From Eutreptiella sp. 'Long Island Sound 2002' (Eukaryota; Euglenozoa; Euglenophyceae; Eutreptiales; Eutreptiaceae), in contig OZ038382.1 of assembly GCA_964036045.1 (NCBI GenBank), positions 152,408,961 to 152,472,960 of the forward strand: DNA of 64,000 nucleotides, read 5' to 3'. The notes beneath the pieces were generated by a model that saw only the letters and a list, made by a program, of their open reading frames with translations, made no database searches and had not been told where the DNA came from. Below, one piece after another: positions 31,291-64,000 of the stretch; the stretch's first letter is position 1; every line of letters begins with the position of its first letter. Both the position numbers and the translations under genes were made by a program.

Positions 31291-33723
31291 TGAAGCCGGT
31301 TTGGACCCCCGTGGCTATCTTTGGGTCACCTGGGGTGTGTATCTATGAGCCAGCAAGCCGCCATTGGCTGATATCATACTCTCCCATCCACCTGACCTAA
31401 CCTGATGTGATAGTGTGATAGGCTTGGCCATTCCAGCTATGTGCGGCCATATTCAATACCGAGGCGCCGCCGGCTGAGATTTATATATCAAAATATCAGG
31501 AATCAACAGGGTCTTTTTATCATAATGTTTCCGTAATTTTTCAGCTATCCGTTCTGATTGTCAATGTATTGGCGATTGGCAGTTGGCTTGCGATTTTGCG
31601 GTAACCGATTGGTTAACTGTTATTTCCAGATATTTTAGCGGAAACCCCGATGAAGGGTTAAGTTCCATCAGAAAAGGGTTCGTTGCTTCCGCAATTTTCA
31701 TGTTATACACTCGCAAAATTCATCCGATTTTTTCAGACATTCAGAATCGGATTTTTGATTTGGAGGTTGCCGCACTGGATATGATGAATCTCGAGTGGTC
31801 CTACATTTTTCCCCGATCACGAATCAACCTTCCTTTGGTTGTCTCCTTCATTTTTCTTGGAGATATAGGCGAAACAAAATTGATTCGTGAGGCCACTTTG
31901 ACAAATCATATCTCTGGCTCACTGCGAGGAATTTCAATTGTGAGATATGGGCTGGAATCGCCTTGGTCTCAACTTAATTTAGGAAGCGTCAAACGCCCTT
32001 GGTATGCACACCTGCACGTGGTATCAAAGGATCATGGTCAAGAGGGTAGAAAGTGCTTTACAACTCTTGGACCATGATACCAAATATTTTAATATGGGTT
32101 TTGAGTGTACCGCACGAGTGTTGGTGTTGCATAGAAACTTTCCTTGGGTTCCTACGGATTTTTAACCGAAGTTATGTCCATGGAGGGGCATGGCATACCA
32201 TGGTGGGAGCCACTTTTAAGGATATGTGTTATATTGATGGTATGTGCTTTGCTATGCTCACGCCCATGTTATATATCTCCGTTTGTAGGAAGATATGTGG
32301 AGTCATACGTGGCAAGGGCTTTGCCCATGTCCCAATGGTGAGCTCCATAGCGCTAGACTAAGTCTACCGCACAAATAGTGCATGTGGGAAGCCTTACGGC
32401 GCGACCCATAAGCGCCATTTCCCATTTTCTCATTTTCATGGTGCATGTCGAGAGGAGGTTCGAAGGTGTCTTCATGCGTCCATGTGGGGATTCAAGTGGG
32501 GGGATTGTTCACAAATGGTTCCAAGCAATAGTGTGTTGAACCATATGTTGATACCATGGGTGAGCGAAGTTATATACTATTGTGATTACTCTGAATTTGG
32601 CATTATTTGCATGTTTTTGACCTCATTTTATGCTTATTTTTGTATTTTATGTGCTCAACTGGTCGGCTAACAGTAAAGTGCCTAGAGATCCGTGAACTAT
32701 GGTATGTTGCTTATATGTTGGCATATGCTTTGGTGTTGCACCTCACCATATGCCGGATCACGTGGTCACTTTGGCGTGGCACACGAGGCCTCACAAAATT
32801 AGGTCTCAAATTCGTGAGTTGACTTGTGAAGCATGGCATGTATATATCCGGAGGGGTTTGGGAGCCAATGTTGGGATATTCTTGGGCATGGACTTTTGGT
32901 CTATATCACCCTTGTATATTACTTTCCGGTTTGACACATGCATGGAGTATTTGAATATTTGCCGTATGCATTTTTGAGTATATAATTGAATTTTGGGCAC
33001 TATGGTGCGATTTGCCTAATTTTGCTATGTTGTGAGGTCATCTGCATGGGGCAATTCTCCAAGCCCAATCGACTCCAAGTCCAACCAAAGTTATGTCAGG
33101 GTAGGGCATGGTCCTGAGTGCCACTCTAGGCCATGACAGGCCACCTCCCCTATTGGGCTAGGATTTAGAGGCTTGGGAGTGAACACATTTTTGGGGTTTG
33201 TGTAGTGACTTTTGACACATGGCATTTAGCCATCTTATTTGACTTGGTTCAGGGCATCATGTTGGCGAGTCAAGGGAAGGTCTTGAGTCCAGGGAATGAG
33301 GGGTCTATGGCTGTGATTGTGTATGTTTCCATCTTTCCCCAATTTTGCTTGATTTGTGTTCAATTTCAGGGCTTCTTTATTGATTTTGGTGCAATTCTAT
33401 GTACATGCCCAACGCCCGTGTCTCCGTGTGCACCGTGAGACGATCGGCGTGTTGAAAGGAGTTGTTGAGTGTCAACGCGGGACCTCAAACATCCTTGGAA
33501 GCCCTCAGTGTGGGTTATTTGGATTTGATCTATTGTACTTGGGAGTTGGTTATTGCAAGGGATCAGGATTTGGGTGAAGGAGCCAACTTTTACTTTTTTT
33601 TGTGGGAAATTGTGCAGGATAGGGCAAGATCATGCAGAACCTGGTGAGAAGCAAGACCATAGGAGTGACAGGAAATGGTGGAAGGGGTACAACAGGGGCC
33701 GGTCCTGGTAGGGACCTTCCTTA
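31291..33723 (+). repeat. 3' LTR of element 3
   Basis: Starts TGAAGCCGGT after the polypurine tract and ends CCTTCCTTA before the target duplicate. It matches the 5' LTR but keeps a segment of about 339 bp (32,527-32,865) absent from the 5' copy. AGC occurs at both ends of that segment (32,524-32,526 and 32,863-32,865), so the 5' copy looks like a microhomology deletion. The TATA-like GATTTATATATCA is at about 31,479-31,491. Confidence 0.92.
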
Positions 33724-34960
33724 CTCTACGCCGCACACCCCCCTTCTCCCACCCAGTTGGTTCCACCAGAGGCGGGGCAAACTTCCAAGACACCTACCTC
33801 AGTGCCCCCAGCGAAGCCAGCGCCACAAATATGGGCCCCTCGGACTAGCACAGCTAGGTGCAAGGCCTCGACATGAGCCTCAGAGTGGCACATCGCTGGT
33901 ACATGGACACCCTATCCCCCCCGAGAGGGCAGGGGAGGCCCCCTACCCCGAGCACACATAGAGCCAAGAAGGCCAAGACAGGCAAAGAGGCCCTTCAACG
34001 CACCTGCCAGCAACGCAAGCCGCACACCAGCCACAAACAGGGTGCGGAATCTAAGCCAAAGTCGTGGCCGCGACACACTGCACCACCCCACGCCGAGGAC
34101 CCACGCCCACACCAAGGCAGCAATACCCTCCGCAGCGCCAACCACCGCCGCCGTACCGTGACACCGCTTCCAACCACCAGCACCAGCCGGCCCACGCCGC
34201 ACGAGGACCGCCAGTCCCGCAAGGCCAAGGGGCATGGGACCACCAGCACTATGAGCACAACCACCTCACCCCCGACCCCCGCCTCTCAATGCCCAAATAC
34301 GAGGGCCGACCCCACCACCCCTAACACTAGGACGCCTCACCGCAGCTAGCGCACATGGGCCACCCACTCCACGCAACACACAGGGCCACGCCTCCGACGC
34401 AACCGGAACACGTGGTACACCACCACCACCACCACCACCATCTCCACCCGCGCCCCAGGCCACACCACCACGTGAATCATAGACATTCCAGCGACCACTA
34501 GCAACCTGTGCCTCACTACCACCCCATCCATGCAACCCCGGACCTACCCGCGCCATGGTACCACACACAGCGGATGCATCCCCAGCACCACCGCCACACA
34601 TCCCTACACCATCTACCACCTCCGCAGCAAGTCCCACCGCAACAGCTCGGGCTCGGAGCAGTCGGGCCACCGTACAGCCCCATGGACCCACAGGGACCCC
34701 AGCGAGCACACTACCAACACCACCTCCACCACCCCCAAAGCCAGCACCTGCCACCACCCCATGCGCACGGGGCAGCCCACGAACACCTACCACCCCAACC
34801 GCGGCCCCTACTCGCGGACACCGCCCACCAACAGTCGCGCGCCGCCAGGGAATCACACCCACATGCAGACCCCGCGTGCCCACCACCCACCGACGCACCG
34901 CGACCGGCCACAAACCCCGCGGCCCGCTCGCCACACAAGAGCCTCAACAGCACCGCAAAA
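33724..34960 (+). pseudogene. decayed His/Pro/Gln-rich coding sequence
   Basis: One phase (that of 33,632, 34,064 and 34,508) stays biased to His, Pro, Gln and Ala for over a kilobase, with several stops (first TAG at 33,959, others near 34,050, 34,325 and 34,500). Segments include QQYPPQRQPPPPYRDTASNH, an eight-His run near 34,420 and QQVPPQQLGLGAVGPPYSPM. It is in phase, across the target site of element 3, with the frame at 22,025-22,246. LSMPKYEGRPHHP resembles the start of a Gag capsid, so it may be the N-terminus of an older retroelement Gag. A degenerate host low-complexity exon is the alternative. Confidence 0.4.
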
Positions 34961-36480
34961 AAGACTATCTGCCGGTACCGGTTGGTCAACAACTGTATGA
35001 TTTTTCGCTATGTTGTGTCAACTTGGACAAAGAGGGCTTACATATCTCATTTGAAGGTCCACAAAGGCCTTATCAACAAATCACTCCGTGACTACCGCCC
35101 ACAACCATGTTCAAAAGGCACAGTAGCTTTCATGAATTCTTGCACCGTTACCATATCTTGCAGGGTATGGTCTACAACCACCAAAAAGGCTATTGGCGAC
35201 TTCAAAGCGAACGACGGTTCCTGAACTCGCAGCGATTGAGTTATGATGAAACGGTGATAAAAACGCACCACCGCCCACAATCACTTCCTTTTGAAAAGGC
35301 CACACATGGACTTGAAACAGGCATTGGACAAAATGGTATACCATCACGGCACACCGCCACCCGGGTTGTCTATGCTTTCTAGTGTATGTTGCCACGCTGA
35401 GATGAGTGTTTCTTGGTGCAGCACATCTAGCTTGTCCAAAAGAGTTTGCTGGTGGATACTATGTCTTTTGCATCTCACAAATGGATGTTGCTCTCTTCTA
35501 TCACGTGCAACATTGACACACACAGCATATTTAGTTCTTTGTGTTGCACATGTGCCTCCTTACAAAATGGAGGTCGGCTTCGTGCGTTCAAGCAAACTGT
35601 TCCATTGCATTTTGAATCTTGTGCACCGTATTGGTATCTTGTGCCAAATCTCCTTCGAACACCAACCCTCATCCTAATCTCCAATTTTGGTCACCGAACA
35701 TTTCTGTGCCACAATATCTATGTCTCAACGAAATGCTACTAGTGGTATTGAAATTGGTTAACATGGTTGCTATGCCATCTCTTCCAGTCTGGCACATATG
35801 GGATATATGACAGAGCGGGTGGCCTCTTGGTTGCAAAATGACAGATGATACACTCTCTTAGATGGCAAAGCACCAAACCCGAAAAAAGGCCCCTGCCCAC
35901 AACAGGGTCTAAAAGCAGTGCAAACCTCATTCGTGAATGTGGTTCTTTTACGTCCTACACGACTCTACCCCTATGACTGCCACCTAGTCCACAATTGTTC
36001 TAGCGCTCTGACTCAACTGCAATGGAGGAGAAATGAATGGGACCACATCAATTACATCATTATTGGTGGGCAAGGAGGTGTTCTTGGTAGTGACGGCAAA
36101 ATGGTGTGCTGCTTTTATGCAGGGGTCATGTGACACAGCAAAAACCACTCTATTGAGCTGCCAAAACTATGGCTAGGTGGCCTAATCACTAGCATGATAA
36201 AAAGGTGGCACATGCCCCAACGCCTGTTGTGTATCCTTGCCTTTTCTGTACAATGTACGTTGCATAGGAGGCAAAAACAAACACGGTTCCATGTCACCGA
36301 AAAATTCACGAAGATAATGACCAACAGAAGAATTGGTGTGGGATTTCATGGTTAGCACCACACCCGGGGAAAAATACACCTAATCCTGAACTCTTGCAAA
36401 TCTTCACATCTTTCTGCATGAAATGATGAAAAGCCCTGTTCTTTCTTTGGACCCCGAAATTGCTCATATGAGTACCTCTG
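34961..36480. other. no gene seen
   Basis: AT-richer DNA with only short frames that lack motifs. The frame leaving the His/Pro/Gln-rich region (YLPVPVGQQLYDFSLCCVNL) continues to about 35,091 without a recognisable domain. Confidence 0.4.
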
Positions 36481-36498
36481 CCCCCCCCCCCCCCCCCC
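36481..36498. repeat. poly-C tract
   Basis: A run of about 18 C residues followed by a CACA stretch. It is a simple homopolymer, and its length may be unreliable in the assembly. Confidence 0.85.
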
Positions 36499-36869
36499 AC
36501 ACAACACAAACAGAGAGCACCCCAAAATAAAAATACCACCTAGGGTTTTGCACAAAGTGTGCCAAAGATAAGGAACACCTTGGATCTGAAAGAAAACAAC
36601 CAGCCTGGACCTTGACAAGCAGCATGCAAAATATGGGGCACAACATTGGCATTTGCCTGCATCTTTTGTGCCCTACTTCCTTATGGAAACAAGAAATGAT
36701 GGAGGCTTGGCACTTTGCAACTGGCAGGTTGCAAACAGGATCAGCTGCAGGCACTGCATTTGCCTGTGCAGCTGCCCTTTGGTGAACATGCTGCTGAACA
36801 TCAGACTGAGAAACTCAAGCATAAGAGGGAAAGACCCAAAGCTTGACCTTTGAAGGGTTAGTAAAGAGG

Positions 36870-37131
36870 GAACCCACCCTTTGAAGCTCTCATCTGCATT
36901 GGCATTGCCAACACTGATGCTCAAGCGATGAGCCTGGGAAACACTGCGTGTCACCAACACCCTTCTGTAACTGGCTGACAACCTCTTGCCTTTCAGCTTC
37001 GTCTCCGCTTTTGTGGTAAATACATTAGAATAATTATCTTTGAACAGAAAATTAAAATCCGTGACAATATACTGCCCAGTCAAGGTTGTTAACTTCTTTG
37101 AACATGCAAATATTGTGCCTTTTGGTATCAT
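36870..37131 (-). CDS. hypothetical exon or ORF, unknown
   Basis: A minus-strand frame from ATG 37,131 has protein-like composition for its first 90 residues: GTIFACSKKLTTLTGQYIVT, FNFLFKDNYSNVFTTKAETK, GKRLSASYRRVLVTRSVSQA. A possible splice donor (AAAGG then GTGGGT) lies near 36,878. Beyond it the frame becomes Leu/Phe-rich and unconvincing. I recognise no family, and there is no supporting neighbour. It could be an exon of a lost gene or of a mobile element. Confidence 0.25.
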
Positions 37132-39771
37132 TTGTGGCTTTGCTACACCTTTAATCAGGATGCGTGATACAAATCCCAGGAACTTGTTTCACTCTGTGTA
37201 AATGAGGGCCATCCAATCTTCATCTGCAATGGTAGGAGCACTATAAGCATGGCCTTGCTCATATGAACGTGTTCAAATTATGGGGCTGTGAAAAACCATG
37301 AACGTGGGAACAAACATGGAAATAGAACCATGAAAATAGAAACCACTGCTTCCAAAGAAGCTGGTGAATAATGAAACGACGTTGCAATCTTGAGTGCCAG
37401 GGGGTCAGAGCCACACACATCACATGCAAGGGACACATCATGTATGTGATGTTCAGCGGTGCCAAGGACAGGTGTTGGCAATGCCCGTTGCCAAAGCAGC
37501 TGAGGGACAGTTGTCCACATTGACAGCCAGCTCACAGATATTTGGACTCAGTCGTTTACACTGGAGCAGACACCAACAGTGCCAACCAGCTGCTTTTGGT
37601 GCGTGTGCAGTGCAATTATTTTGCTGCGGTTGCTGCGGTCCGTGTCACGATCTGACCACAAGGCCGTGTGTGATGCAATTACACTAAACAAAGGGGCAAA
37701 AAGAGGCATGCACTGTAAATGGACCGTTTGCATCCCCCGTGCCCCTTATCATAGTGTGTCTGGTGCAACCCCTCCATACTCTCCATCCTCTCCCCCAATC
37801 CACCCCCCGGTGGTTCTGAGAATCCCTTGCCTGCACAAGGGACACAGGTTCAGGTTCCAGGTGTAAGTCGCCCAGGAACTGCATGGTGGTGGCTGCATCT
37901 CATCGAGCGGCATCATATTGACATCTCACCCAGTACTGGCAACCCGTGTTGCTCTGCCTTATGAATGACAACAATGACAACTTTCTCGCGCATGATTACG
38001 GGACAGACAACTCAGTGCCACTTGGTTAGTTGTCAGCTGCACTTTTTCTGGTGTGCAGTACATAACAGCCAGCGTTGGTTGTGATGCAATTTGCCATGCA
38101 CCCCAAGACCCTTTGGTGGCACACAATTACGCATAGGGGCAAACACGACTTTCCGTTCGGGAGCTGAAGTGGGTGACTGTGGTTGCATAACTACAACCTG
38201 CTCTAAATCATGTCGTCTTTCATTCTCGACCATAAATCTGTGGCCAGCAAACCAACCGCTCAGAGCGGTCGCTGTGACTGTGGCTGCGGTAGCACACGGG
38301 CACTTCTTCACATGACACCATGTCCTTCGGGGCTGCAGCCCAGCGGCAGGGCCGCGGCCCCTCTGACGACCCGACGGGAGGCGACACGCCCGGCTGCCCA
38401 GTGACAAAGTCGCCTGGACCGCTGACTGTTGCCACACTCCACGGGCGAATCGAAGAGGATCAGGCCGTGCCGGTGTGCGTGGCGCTTGAGCCGCGGCCGG
38501 GGGTTCAGCGGGAATGCCCTGGAGGTCGGCTTGTTTGGAGTCTGCGACCTGGTGCCCCTGACAGTGTGCCGGGCCTCGTGGGTCAGACTCAGACCTACCT
38601 CACCGGACGTTAACGACCCTTTGCGGTTGGCCGGGCTGCTGTCTGGTGTTGGGCTCAGGCTCCCATGTAGCGAGCATTGCTTGGGTTGTGATGCCGGCAA
38701 AACCACCGACGGCGCAATGGCCCAGGGCGCTCCCTAATTCGCAAAAAAAAAAGAACAAAACTAAAAGAAAGGGCGTGCCCATGTGCCCAATCATATTTGA
38801 ACGGCGGTTGGGCGGTGGCCACCGGAGGTTGGAAGGTAACCGGCGGCAGTTGGAGGGTACCCAACGGCGGTTGGGCAGTTGTGTTTGCACGCTCCCTGAG
38901 GGCGCTCGTCAGTGCCAAAAATAAAAAAAAGCGGGATCTGAAGGAGCGCCCTGCGATAGCCCATCAGAGGCGGAGCTTTCTGGTGACTGCAAAACGAGAC
39001 ACCACCCGCCCTCGATTTACAGCGTGTGGGCGAGTGGATAGGCTGCCGCTAAGGCACGCGAAGTTATAAAGCGAAGCGAATGCTCGCATCACCCACGGAA
39101 TCAGGCACATTGGGCATGACTCCCAATGCAGGGTAAAAGAAAATTTTCCTAGGGGACCAATATGCAGGAATGGACCGGGGCAGGCCTATGGGACTGGTTC
39201 ACAGTCGGGTAAAAAGCTGATCTGGGCATCCGTTGTGCATGGGCACTGGGAGCATTTCAAGCATGTGACGGGGGGTTTGGGCTAAAGAGAAAAGGTAGGG
39301 GTAGGGCTGCAGACATTGGGCTGGGGTTGGCTCCAGCTGCAAAGATAGGGTTGAGGACCATTCCTTGACCCAACCATTGATCCATCCCCTCATCGATAGG
39401 CGACCAGTGACCCGTCGTGTGCCGTCGATTACCATCCAACCGGCGAGAAATTCCGGTCGGTTGAGAGGTTACAGCAGCCCCAGTTCCAGGTTCGAATCCC
39501 AAGATTCGAGGGCTCCACTCGACCGTCGTAGGGAATACCACCGCGGCATACGAACACCCCTAAAGACCCGACTGTCGAGAATTCGCACGCGGGGTTTGAC
39601 AACCGCCCGGGGTCGACTATCAGACGGCCAATTGACCGCCAAATGCCACCGAATTGGCGCCGTCAGTTCCCGGCAATCCGGCCGCCCTCGGCTGCCCTCA
39701 GCGGAAACAAGACAAAACATCTCGTTTGGTAGGACTCCCTCGTGCCACCTGCTCCTGCCGGTCCTGCGGCT
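37132..39771. other. no gene seen; 3' flank of the NRPS-like gene
   Basis: Several short frames in both strands without motifs. The part nearest 39,771 follows the stop codon of the NRPS-like gene on the minus strand and should contain its 3' untranslated region. No clear polyadenylation signal could be chosen. A poly-A run lies at about 38,742-38,751. Confidence 0.4.
38801..38880. repeat. short GGCGGTTGG-type tandem repeat
   Basis: About three degenerate units of roughly 25 bp, of the type ACGGCGGTTGGGCGGTGGCC / CCGGCGGCAGTTGGAGGGTA / AACGGCGGTTGGGCAGTT. No coding role is visible. Confidence 0.6.
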
Positions 39772-61494
<21,723 letters not shown>

Positions 61495-61560
61495 CTATGA
61501 GGGAGTGAGGGAGGGAGTGAGTGAATAAGTGAGTGAGTGAGTGAGTGAGTGAGGGAGTTG
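61495..61560. repeat. (GAGT)n simple repeat next to splice acceptor
   Basis: About 60 bp of GAGT/GAGG units directly upstream (minus strand ACTC/CCTC) of the acceptor CATAG of the adenylation exon. The pyrimidine-rich minus strand can serve as the polypyrimidine tract. Confidence 0.85.
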
Positions 61561-63930
61561 GAGTCGGAGCTGGAGCATAGCACATTGTACAGTGTGCAAA
61601 CCGCCTGCCCAGGGACCATATGTGTGACTGTTGTTTGGACTTGCACCTACACCGGGTGGGCTTACCTTTAAACCATACTGTAACCCGTTGTGGGTCGCTT
61701 ACTTCTCTTGACCCTACGCTGCTCGGGCCTACTTCTACAACACTCCCCCACTACACGAATGCCCATCACCCCTGAACACTCCCTGCAAGCAACAGCAACA
61801 GGCGCAAATGCGGGTATGCATTTCATTCACTACTTTGTTGGGTTCGCCTTTCTTGGGCCTTATCCGCCCTGTTCTGATGCTTCAATATCTTAATATCGGG
61901 TACCACATCACTTCACCCTTCCCTGTAAATGGAGGCTACCATGGCTGCCATCTCGGCTGCCATCCTTGATCTTGCTACGGCACCGGTACATACAATGTTG
62001 GGGTCTTTTCCTAGACCTTTGGCACCTGTGAAGGGTTATGCGAAGTTGGGCAGGCAGGCAGTCAGCTACTGGCTACGGGTCATGGTTGCTGACGCCTGCG
62101 ACCAAATCCCATAAACTGCCAGGATGACGGGTGTTTTGCACCACAGGTCCCACAGTGTGTGTATTACACTGGTGCTATGTGCTGTGACCTCCACCATGCG
62201 TGCATGCGTGAGGGCAAAGGCCGTGGCCCTACCACCAGCAATAATGCCTGAGCTCCCCCCTCTACGTTCAGTCGTTTGTCCACCTGTTTGTGTGGATGTT
62301 TTTTGAAACCTACCATCCTGCACATGGACTACATGGACTGCCGATCCCCACTGATGATGTCCCCTATCACTAACGCCCATGCACCCACTCTGCACACCAT
62401 ACTGTGAGTCCCTCCTAAATGTCCAGGAGATGCCACAGAGAAGGAAGTGGGAAACATGGTGAGCACCCCCAGGCCGTGCATCCTGGCACAGGGGGTCCAG
62501 TAATGGTTTAATGTGCCGGGTGCACATGGGGTGGCCCAATACTCTACTTCACTCTGTCCTTGTGCTGTCGCTGTGACCCCCCCATGCTTGTTGGTTGTGT
62601 GCAATAACAACGCACAATGCCAATTGCGAACACACACGTAGTGCATGCACGACTGCTTTGGGAGGCGTAGATGCATGCAACATACCCCCCCGGAAAGTAA
62701 GACCTGCCCCAATAAGTAGACCCCCCTAATGGTGCTTGCAAGGCAGCAAAACAATTGGGTGGAGCATCATTCATAGATCTCTCGATCATCTATAAAATAT
62801 ATCCTGAGATTGGAGCCATGAGGTGATAGGTCATCAGATGACTCTATGGTGTCATTGTCGATGGTGTCATTTTCCTCCAACTGCGAGTCATCTAAAAGCA
62901 TGGGCTCAGGCATTGTCTGTGGTGGGAAAGGTTACGTGGGAGCAAAATGGGCTGACCTAAAAGCACCCCCCCCCCCCCCCCGGAAATCAAGACCCCCCTT
63001 GGGACCCAAGACCAGCTCAACTGAAATTAATTAAATAAATTAAGACCCCTGGTCTTATTTTCAGGGGGGAAATTGGGTTGCGGGACCTGTTGTGTGTTGC
63101 TGTGCTTACATACTGCATTGGGGGAAGTGTCACGCGAGTGTCGACAGGTGTCACGCAAGTGCACTGGCGTGACACCACATTACACTCTATTCCGTTGTAT
63201 GCCAACCTCTCCGGAGTGGAGTTAGAAAAGAGGCCCCGGGAAGCTCAGTAAGTGTGCCGGTTGGTGTTTCTGGTGTACGCGGTGGTTATATATTGAAGAG
63301 GAAATCATCTGCATTGCTTGTCCACAGACATGGTCTGGCGGCCGAGGGCGTGCTTTTGCGTTCCTCGCTGCTCCGTGTGTCCAGGGAGGGGAGGGGGGGG
63401 TTCACCATGAAGGCTCTGTAAGTAGGGTGCATGGTACTTTGGGGGGTGAACCATAAATGCGGAGTACGGTTGCCACTTGGTCTCATGCACTTGTACCATG
63501 CCAATATTAACGATTTAAGCAATACTCATTTTTGCGTTGGGTGTTTTGAATTGTATTTACGCAAAATTTTTACGGCGGCACACAAAATAGGGAAATAATA
63601 TTTCATTTTTGCGTTTTTTTTTCTGCGTTTGGCCAATCATGTTTTCCCGATTTTTTTGCGGATATCATTTTTGTGAAGGGCATGCAGCTGAAAATTAATT
63701 GCGTTATTTCATTTTGCGGTAAAACAACGCCTTGTGCCGGGAATTAAATATTTTTGCAAAAAATAAGACTATTGGCAAGGAATGTGTTTTGTAGAGGGTG
63801 CTGAGGGGAGGGGTGAGATTGGCGGGCCCTACGCTCACCACGACGCGCTGATCATTTTGAGGTAGCTCCAATTCCGCCCATTTGCTCGAACCCCCTTCCA
63901 CCCACCCACCCACTCACTCAACTACGCCAC
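61561..63930. other. probable intron, no gene seen
   Basis: No adenylation-domain motifs (such as YGPTE) or other recognisable coding sequence in either strand. It contains a poly-C run at 62,966-62,981 and an AT-rich stretch from about 63,500 to 63,780. It lies upstream of the adenylation exon on the minus strand and is probably intron. Confidence 0.4.
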
Positions 63931-63941
63931 CCCTCATCCCC

Positions 63942-64000
63942 ACCCTCATCTCATGCTCCAGCTGATCCTCCGTGATTGAATGGAACACGGTCGGCGGTTG
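63942..64000 (-). CDS. possible upstream exon end
   Basis: The minus strand from the window edge reads PPTVFHSITEDQLEHEM in one phase, with a possible donor (AG then GTGGGG) near 63,945. It has a protein-like look but is too short to place in the adenylation domain. It could be the end of an earlier exon of the NRPS-like gene or chance. Confidence 0.2.

Larger units (their letters stand above)
22247..33723 (+). mobile_element. Ty3/gypsy chromodomain retrotransposon, element 3 (complete ends, dead coding)
   Basis: Structure: 5' LTR 22,247-24,343, primer site at 24,344, Gag, RT, RNase H, integrase, chromodomain, polypurine tract 31,280-31,290, 3' LTR 31,291-33,723 and a short target duplication. 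The two LTRs are nearly identical except for a 0.34-kb length difference and scattered substitutions, so the insertion is fairly young. The coding region changes phase near 26,020, 26,260, 26,800, 27,900, 28,450 and 30,112. It lacks the protease and has an internal inversion at 27,014-27,191. It probably moved using proteins supplied by other copies, or decayed after insertion. Confidence 0.93.

Noticed and set aside
34266-34934. 222-codon Gly/Val-rich minus-strand frame
   Set aside because: It mirrors the His/Pro/Gln-rich plus-strand sequence, and its composition is explained by the GGN/GTG complement.
39470-39520. tRNA-like GGTTCGAATCC (box B) near 39,490
   Set aside because: Flanking bases do not form a T-arm stem and no box A or cloverleaf was found.

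Overview
This is eukaryotic nuclear DNA. A host gene on the minus strand is split by GT-AG introns up to 15 kb long, and most of the rest is decayed retroelements. The unit is GC-rich with AT-richer LTR islands. The Ty3-type chromodomain elements, RNase-H-bearing LINEs, a tRNA-derived foldback element and an NRPS-like gene suggest a protist or microalga with a large repeat-rich genome. No line of the sequence fixes the taxon.

Layout. (1) 1-11.2 kb: a minus-strand Ty3/gypsy chromodomain element ('element 1') with a very large Gag (coiled coil plus collagen-like stretch), protease, RT, RNase H, integrase and chromodomain, broken by frameshifts and stop codons. (2) 11.2-14.13 kb: AT-richer DNA whose upper 1.2 kb is a diverged, minus-strand copy of the LTR of element 3. 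Its TGAAGC end cuts into (3) 14.13-18.48 kb, a second minus-strand gypsy element ('element 2') with Gag, protease, an unusual LFAS-motif domain and an RT cut off just after its catalytic motif. (4) 18.5-22.2 kb: inverted palindromic clusters, a 28-bp tandem array, Pro/Ser/Thr-rich reading frames of unknown nature and a 0.94-kb near-perfect foldback with tRNA-like (box A/box B) sequence in each arm. (5) 22,247-33,723: a structurally complete plus-strand Ty3/gypsy element ('element 3') with LTRs, initiator-Met-tRNA-type primer site, polypurine tract and a 4-5 bp target duplication. It is coding-dead: many frameshifts, a missing protease and a small inversion inside the nucleocapsid region. It sits inside an older open frame. 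(6) 33.7-39.7 kb: decayed His/Pro/Gln-rich sequence, then DNA in which I see no convincing gene.

(7) 39,772-61,494: four minus-strand exons, all in phase 0, together encode the end of an adenylation domain, a carrier domain and a complete alpha/beta-hydrolase thioesterase. This is the C-terminal part of an NRPS-like (A-T-TE) enzyme. The Ser, Asp and His of the thioesterase triad lie on three different exons. The last intron (15.4 kb) holds a head-to-tail array of LINE copies in the gene's own orientation, plus a piece of a second, RNase-H-carrying LINE. Another intron ends in a long (CAA)n microsatellite that forms the region before the splice acceptor. Exons for the substrate-binding half of the adenylation domain are not convincingly visible and probably lie beyond position 64,000. 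(8) 61.5-64 kb: intronic or upstream sequence with simple repeats.

The only gene I regard as probably functional is the NRPS-like gene. Everything else is mobile DNA or its remains.
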